Part shown: positions 6,714-10,356 of the stretch, one piece after another
Position numbering within the stretch: the first letter of the stretch is position 1
How the letters are laid out: the number at the start of each line of letters is the position of its first letter
Source of the DNA: JAENVT01 sp031412355
GTDB taxonomy: Bacteria > Actinomycetota > Acidimicrobiia > Acidimicrobiales > Ilumatobacteraceae
Assembly: GCA_031412355.1 (NCBI GenBank)
Contig: JANOCR010000350.1
Coordinates: 1-10,356, forward strand
Reading direction: 5' to 3'
Length of the DNA stretch: 10,356 bases
Position numbers and translations under genes: made by a program
The notes under the pieces: generated by a model
Seen by the model: the letters and a program-made list of their open reading frames with translations, nothing else
Databases searched by the model: none
Told to the model about the DNA's origin: nothing

Positions 6714-7894
6714 ACTCGTCACCGACAGTCGACCACGAGTGTGGGTACGCGGATGCCCGACCGATATGGGCCGAGGTCGACCTCGGCGCCATCACGCACA
6801 ACATTGCCCTGATCCGCGAGCGAGCCGGCCGACCGGTCAAGCTGCTGGTCCCTGTCAAGGCGAATGCGTACGGGCATGGTGCGGCCATGGTCGGCTGTCA
6901 CCTCGCGTCGCTCGGCGTCGACGGCCTGGCCACTGCGAACGTCGACGACGCGGTCGCCATCCGCAATGCCGGCGCAACGCTGCCGATCCTGCTCTACGGC
7001 GCCCAACTGCCATCCGGCAACACCTACCTGCTGCAACATGACCTGACGCCAACGGTGTATTCCGCCGACTCTTTGCAGTCGATCGACGGGCTCGCGGCAA
7101 ATTCGGGTCGCATCGTCAACGTGCACATCAAGGTCGATGCCGGGATGGGCCGCCTCGGCGTACGTCTCGACGAGGCGGTCGCCTTCGCTCGCGAGGTGAT
7201 GACCACCCCCAGCGTGCGACTCGAGGGGATGTACACGCACATACCGTTCTCGAACGACGAGGGTGAGGCGTGGTCGCGGCGACGCCTGCGGGCCTTCACG
7301 GAGGTGGTGCGCACCGTCGAGAGCGAGCATGGCATCGCCATCGACTTTGCTCAGGCTTCGGCGAGCTCGGTGTTCGCCAGGGGTCTGCCGGATTCACTCA
7401 ACACCATCTCGGCGGGCCACGCGACGTTCGGGCTGCACCCCATCACCGGTGCACGCGCCGAGGACTACGGATTCCGCAAGGCACTCACCGCCGTCCGCGC
7501 GGCGGTGATCCAGGTTGCTCGCCGGCGCAAGGGCGACGACCTGCCTGGCACCGGGCCCGGCGGGCTAGCCGCCGACGCCACCACTGGGGTGATCCTGCTC
7601 GGCATGGACAATGGCTACCGGAGCGGCCCTGCCGGCAGCCAGGCCTACATGCTCTGTCGCGGTCGACGATGCGCGGTGTTGTCGGTCTCGGCCGAGTACA
7701 CCGTCATCGATCTCACCGGCGTGGAAGGCGTGGCTGTGGGTGATCTTGTGACGGTGGTCGGTCGCGACGGCGACGAGGAGCTCGCGGTCGAGACGGTGGC
7801 TCAGCAGGTTGGCGCACCCAGCGCTGCGTATTGGATGCTCGGCCTGAACCGCGTTCCCTTCCGATACCAGCGTTCAGCAGAAGTGGGCCGATGA
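6710..7894 (+). CDS. Alanine racemase-like fold-type III PLP enzyme with altered active site
   Basis: A 394-residue protein with the N-terminal PLP barrel and C-terminal beta domain of alanine racemase along its whole length. Retained: PLP lysine K50 and Y54 (VKANAYGHG), K141 and R148 (HIKVDAGMGRLG), H177 (YTHIPFSN). Lost, by alignment from memory to the Geobacillus enzyme: the arginine holding the pyridine nitrogen (R219) is S234; catalytic Tyr265 of the GYADG motif is M299 (LLGMDNGY); the CMD loop 311-313 is SAE (327-329); Y354 is N380. True racemases need the lysine/tyrosine pair, so ordinary alanine racemisation is doubtful. A dehydratase, aldolase, decarboxylase or racemase with different chemistry is possible. 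It overlaps the dioxygenase stop by 4 bp and has no strong ribosome binding site of its own. Its 3' end overlaps the opposing HD gene by 21 bp. Confidence 0.88.
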   Translation: MNSSPTVDHECGYADARPIWAEVDLGAITHNIALIRERAGRPVKLLVPVKANAYGHGAAMVGCHLASLGVDGLATANVDDAVAIRNAGATLPILLYGAQLPSGNTYLLQHDLTPTVYSADSLQSIDGLAANSGRIVNVHIKVDAGMGRLGVRLDEAVAFAREVMTTPSVRLEGMYTHIPFSNDEGEAWSRRRLRAFTEVVRTVESEHGIAIDFAQASASSVFARGLPDSLNTISAGHATFGLHPITGARAEDYGFRKALTAVRAAVIQVARRRKGDDLPGTGPGGLAADATTGVILLGMDNGYRSGPAGSQAYMLCRGRRCAVLSVSAEYTVIDLTGVEGVAVGDLVTVVGRDGDEELAVETVAQQVGAPSAAYWMLGLNRVPFRYQRSAEVGR

Positions 7895-8503
7895 GCGCAG
7901 TGTGGAGAGGAAGTCCGCTGGCTCGAAGCCGGGTACGTGGGCGACGGCGATGCATTCCATCCAGCTCGATCTGACGGCCGTGGGGTTGGCGCTGACCTCG
8001 TCGATCAACGATCGCGAGAAAACCGCGGGGAACTCGCGGCGCGGCCAGGTGTCGAGCACGGCTCGTACGGCGGCGGTTGGCAGTCGTTCTGCGCCAGCGC
8101 CGCGCACGTCGATGCTGATGCCGCGGTTGGCAATGCGGGTCTCGACACTCTTGTGCGCGGCGATGGCCGTCGAGGCGTGCAGGGCAATGACATCCCACAC
8201 GTTCTCTGCGCGAGATGTCTGCATGCCGGCCTCGAGCAGCATCGTGCGCACAGCGTTGGCACCGCGCATCTCGAATCGCTCCGGCCCCGCGAAGCGAGCG
8301 GCCAGGCCGACATCGTGCAGCAATGTTCCGACGTACAGCACCTCGAGATCCACATCGACGCGTTCAGCGGTCGCCACGAGCGCGGCGAACTGAAAGCTTC
8401 GCTCGCAATGCGCGGTGATGTGAGGGTCGCAACAGTCGTGAACAAGTTCCCGCGCTATCCGGACGAGCTCGGTGTCAGGTGGATCGATCAGCCCGTGCGT
8501 CAT
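7874..8503 (-). CDS. HD-domain hydrolase, cyanamide hydratase-like
   Basis: A 209-residue single-domain HD protein. H32 (AHCERSFQFA), H63-D64 (LLHDVGLA) and a later acidic residue, probably D130 (ISIDVRG), fit the H...HD...D metal site. The RFEMRGANAV (about residues 76-85) and IALHAS (H99) segments resemble the cyanamide hydratase branch rather than nucleotide phosphohydrolases. The extra histidines that bind the second iron in PhnZ/MIOX-type HD oxygenases are not evident in the RFEMRGA segment, so a mononuclear hydrolase or hydratase is more likely. The ATG at 8503 overlaps the Rid gene's stop (ATGA), so the two are coupled. It converges on, and overlaps by 21 bp, the racemase-like gene. 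Substrate unknown. Hydration or hydrolysis of a nitrile, cyanamide or formamide-like compound is only a guess. Confidence 0.82.
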   Translation of the reverse strand: MTHGLIDPPDTELVRIARELVHDCCDPHITAHCERSFQFAALVATAERVDVDLEVLYVGTLLHDVGLAARFAGPERFEMRGANAVRTMLLEAGMQTSRAENVWDVIALHASTAIAAHKSVETRIANRGISIDVRGAGAERLPTAAVRAVLDTWPRREFPAVFSRSLIDEVSANPTAVRSSWMECIAVAHVPGFEPADFLSTLRSSAHFC

Positions 8504-8919
8504 GGTTCACCTACGGGCGTGCTGGGTCGGCGCGCCGCAACGACTTCGATTTCGATGAGCCAGCGTTCGTCCCAATGGTCGGTGACCAGAACGGTCAATG
8601 CCGGTCGCCGATCGCCCAGCACTTCATTTCGCACGGCGCGATTCGGTTCGCGATAGCACCGATCTCGTATGTACATGTTGACCTTGGCCACATCGTCGAG
8701 AGTGAACCCGGCCGCGTCGAGGGTGCGCTCGACGTTGCGCCAAGCGACTCGGGCTTGGTCGGAAAAGTCGATCGGCACGGAGCCGTCGACATCCTCCGGC
8801 GTCTGCCCGCTGACGAGTAGAAGGTCGCACCCGACGGGCACGACTGTGGCGTGAACGAAGCTTGCAGCGGGCACCCGGACACCGGGCACGTCGACACCGC
8901 GATTGGCTGGAGTGGTCAT
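8500..8919 (-). CDS. Rid-family (YjgF/YER057c/UK114) protein lacking the catalytic arginine
   Basis: A 139-residue protein of the trimeric Rid family, slightly longer than the usual 125-130 through an N-terminal extension and a short C-terminal tail. Family landmarks are LLLVSGQTPEDVDG (about 33-46), DFSDQARVAWRNVERTLDAAG (51-71), VAKVNMYIRD (78-87) and RRPALTVLV...IEIEVVAAR. The arginine that binds the substrate carboxylate in RidA (E. coli R105, in PARS) is L108 here, while the glutamate equivalent to E120 is kept (E123). Arg-less Rid subfamilies are generally not active as 2-aminoacrylate deaminases and often sit in catabolic operons. It is first in a two-gene unit with the HD protein. Its ATG at 8919 has only a weak ribosome binding site. 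Confidence 0.9.
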   Translation of the reverse strand: MTTPANRGVDVPGVRVPAASFVHATVVPVGCDLLLVSGQTPEDVDGSVPIDFSDQARVAWRNVERTLDAAGFTLDDVAKVNMYIRDRCYREPNRAVRNEVLGDRRPALTVLVTDHWDERWLIEIEVVAARRPSTPVGEP

Positions 8920-9109
8920 GGCGTGCAGCCTAAAACGCGACGATGCCCTCTCCCGATGAGGGAGAGGGCACCATCTTCAACTGTTCGGGGACGGATGGGT
9001 GACCGTTTGGGAATTCAGGCGCGGGCACGCCGAATGACACTCCCCTGTTCCGAACTTTGCTGACCGGTTGGGTTGCGGATACCGGGATCCACACCCCAAC
9101 CAGAGCTGG
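8920..9109. other. Intergenic region between the RTX-type gene and the Rid gene
   Basis: 190 bp with no convincing gene. It holds two inverted repeats: a perfect 11-bp stem at 8944-8970, and a weaker one, GGTTGGG (9066-9072) with CCCAACC (9095-9101), enclosing a GGAT/ATCC inner stem. It must contain the end of the RTX-type transcript and the promoter of the Rid-HD unit. No clear -35/-10 pair was seen. Confidence 0.5.
8944..8970 (-). terminator. Strong hairpin, likely terminator of the RTX-type gene
   Basis: TGCCCTCTCCC and GGGAGAGGGCA form a perfect 11-bp GC-rich stem around a 5-nt loop. Read on the minus strand it lies downstream of the RTX-type stop codon and 24 bp before the Rid start. 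Only a short TTTT occurs, about 8 nt after the stem, so this is not a textbook U-tract terminator. It could instead be a 5' leader hairpin of the Rid gene. Confidence 0.6.
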
Positions 9110-10356
9110 CTAGGCCAGGGTGAAGTCGTCGATGGTGACGTTGGCGACTCCGACGCCGTTGAGGCGGATTGTGCCTCCGTTGATGCCGCTGATGGTGATC
9201 AGGGTGCGGCTGCCGCCGTCGCGGATGATGGCCACGTTGTCGGTGAACGTGAGGGCGGTGATCCCGAGTCCACGGAGGTCGATGCGGTCTTGGCCTCCTG
9301 CGGGGTTGGCGTCGAAACCGATGACGGTGTCGGCACCGAAGCCACCTGGGTTGTATCGGAACAAGTCGTCGCCGGCGCCACCGTTGAGGGTGTCGTTGTT
9401 GGCGCCACCTTCGATGGTGTCGGTTCCGTTGCCACCGTTGATGGTGTCAGTGCCGGCCCGGCCGATGATCACGTCGGCTGCTGTGGACCCGGTGAGCGAG
9501 TCGTTGCCGCCGCCGCCATCGATGGCGATGATCCCGATCAGGGTGACACCGGTGAAGTTCAACACGTCGCTGTTCGGCGAGCCGAGGATGCTGACCCCGG
9601 CGAAGCCGTTGGAGGTGATGGTCTCCACCGTCGCGATCGACCGCAACCCGATGATGGTCCCGGCTGTCATTGCCTGGATGACATCGGCTCCTGCGCCACC
9701 GGTGACGGAATCGAAGCCCTCGGTGATACCGGTGAAGGTGATCGTGTCGTTACCGGCACCGGTGGCGATGGTGTCATCACCAGCGTCACCGGAGACGAGG
9801 TCATCTTGACCGATCGTCGACAAGTTGTCGTTGCCACCGCCACCATGGACTTCGTCCTGGCCAGCGGTACCAGCGACAACATCGACACCGGTGCCACCGT
9901 TGAACAGGTCACCGACCACCGTGGTGATCGCCGAGACCCTGTTCTCCAACGATCCGCCCCCGTCGACGAAGCTGACCGTGACCGTCAAACGACGGTCCAC
10001 TTGATCTTGTGTCGGGGTGAACGACGGTCCCGTGGCACCAGCAATGAGAGTGCCAACTGCACCGCCTGGGGTGTCGCTCTGCCTCCACTGGAAACTGACC
10101 ACTGGAGGTACTCCATTGACATCGGCGACCGTGCCGATCGATGCGGTGATCGCTGTGCCTTCGGTCGGGGTGGTATCCGAGATCACCGGAGCACCCGTCG
10201 CCGGCGTGTTGAGCACACCGGTACCCGACAAGGCCACCGAGACGGGCGCAGCGTTGCTGACGATGTTCAAATCGGCGGTCAATGCCCCGGCAGCATCCGG
10301 AGCGAACGACACCGTGACCGTGCACTGACCCGCCGGTGCCACCGGCACGACACAAT
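9110..10356 (-). CDS. Secreted RTX-type calcium-binding protein (5' end beyond window)
   Basis: The last ~414 codons of a large extracellular protein; the frame stays open to the right edge. Numbering below counts from the GTG codon at 10348. Residues 1-45 (APAGQCTVTVSFAPDAAGAL...VALSGTG) are the end of a choice-of-anchor-D/ASH-like beta domain. Residues about 55-147 form an Ig-like domain common in bacterial surface proteins (SDTTPTEGTAITAS, VSFQWRQS, SFTPTQDQVDRRLTV). Two blocks of glycine-aspartate RTX nonapeptides follow (about 148-225 and 276-340), separated by a linker with ETITSNGFAGVSI. The end, DTVIGFDANPAGGQDRIDLRG...DDFTLA, is a serralysin-type cap. The pattern predicts calcium-triggered folding outside the cell and type I export by an uncleaved C-terminal signal. 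No catalytic domain is seen in this part. No transporter gene is in the window. Confidence 0.9.
   Translation of the reverse strand, partial: CVVPVAPAGQCTVTVSFAPDAAGALTADLNIVSNAAPVSVALSGTGVLNTPATGAPVISDTTPTEGTAITASIGTVADVNGVPPVVSFQWRQSDTPGGAVGTLIAGATGPSFTPTQDQVDRRLTVTVSFVDGGGSLENRVSAITTVVGDLFNGGTGVDVVAGTAGQDEVHGGGGNDNLSTIGQDDLVSGDAGDDTIATGAGNDTITFTGITEGFDSVTGGAGADVIQAMTAGTIIGLRSIATVETITSNGFAGVSILGSPNSDVLNFTGVTLIGIIAIDGGGGNDSLTGSTAADVIIGRAGTDTINGGNGTDTIEGGANNDTLNGGAGDDLFRYNPGGFGADTVIGFDANPAGGQDRIDLRGLGITALTFTDNVAIIRDGGSRTLITISGINGGTIRLNGVGVANVTIDDFTLA
9329..9523 (-). repeat. C-terminal block of RTX calcium-binding repeats
   Basis: About seven consecutive GGxGxDxLx-type nonapeptides, for example GGGGNDSLTG, GRAGTDTING, GNGTDTIEGG, ANNDTLNGGAGDDLF. 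At DNA level the repeats appear as diverged copies of a GCCACC-rich unit. They are expected to form a calcium-bound parallel beta-roll. Confidence 0.85.
9674..9907 (-). repeat. N-terminal block of RTX calcium-binding repeats
   Basis: Less regular nonapeptides: GGTGVDVVAG, TAGQDEVHGG, GGNDNLSTIG, GDAGDDTIATG, GAGNDTITF, and later GGAGADVIQA. It is separated from the second block by a roughly 50-residue stretch without the motif. Confidence 0.8.

Noticed and set aside
6710..7894. Ordinary housekeeping alanine racemase (alr)
   Set aside because: The catalytic tyrosine and several conserved active-site residues are substituted, so the standard name would mislead.
5784..8503. PhnY/PhnZ or TmpA/TmpB-type aminophosphonate degradation (2OG dioxygenase plus HD oxygenase)
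   Set aside because: The pairing is suggestive, but the HD protein has FEMRGA where diiron HD oxygenases have an iron-binding histidine, and it looks like the cyanamide hydratase branch. No phosphonate transport genes are present.
8851..9063. Possible 70-residue plus-strand gene in the RTX-Rid gap
   Set aside because: It has no ribosome binding site or recognisable motif, and it spans the hairpin and the start of the Rid gene.
9120..9809. A 229-codon plus-strand frame rich in Val, Pro and Ser
   Set aside because: It is the antisense shadow of the RTX repeats, whose repetitive GC-rich code keeps the opposite frame open.
9329..9907. CRISPR-like or tandem DNA repeat array
   Set aside because: The periodicity is about 27 bp with variable sequence, fully explained by nine-residue RTX protein repeats.

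Overview
The window is high-GC DNA with compact gene packing, strong AGGAGGT-type ribosome binding sites and some GTG/TTG starts. This fits an actinobacterium. The mix of sulfur-relay proteins with a secreted RTX/choice-of-anchor protein would suit an aquatic, Acidimicrobiia-like lineage, but that placement is inference only and no taxonomic marker is present. No RNA gene, CRISPR array, insertion sequence or prophage gene was recognised.

Region A (1-5751, all minus strand) reads as one tightly spaced six-gene unit, in transcription order: a DoxX-family membrane protein; a sulfide:quinone oxidoreductase-like flavoprotein with both catalytic cysteines; a TusE/DsrC-family protein keeping only the penultimate cysteine; a DsrE2-like sulfur carrier; a zinc-dependent medium-chain alcohol dehydrogenase; and a large class V aminotransferase/cysteine-desulfurase-like enzyme that runs off the left edge. 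Together they look like a sulfide-oxidation and persulfide-relay module. Within the window it has no TusA, rhodanese, Hdr or Dsr catalytic subunits, and it carries two enzymes not usually thought of as parts of such a module.

Region B (5752-8919) starts with a short divergent regulatory region rich in palindromes and repeats. On the plus strand it encodes a PhyH/EctD-like Fe(II)/2-oxoglutarate dioxygenase translationally coupled to an alanine racemase-like PLP enzyme. That enzyme keeps the PLP lysine but has lost the catalytic tyrosine and several other active-site residues. Converging from the other side is a coupled pair on the minus strand: a Rid-family protein lacking the catalytic arginine, and an HD-domain protein resembling cyanamide hydratase. 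The dioxygenase, PLP enzyme, Rid and HD genes together suggest an undescribed small-molecule (amino acid or other nitrogen compound) pathway, with unknown substrate.

Region C (8920-10356) contains a strong hairpin and then, on the minus strand, the C-terminal part of a large secreted protein: a choice-of-anchor-D-like fragment, an Ig-like domain, two blocks of RTX calcium-binding repeats and a serralysin-type C-terminal cap. This is typical of type I secretion substrates. Its start lies beyond the right edge.
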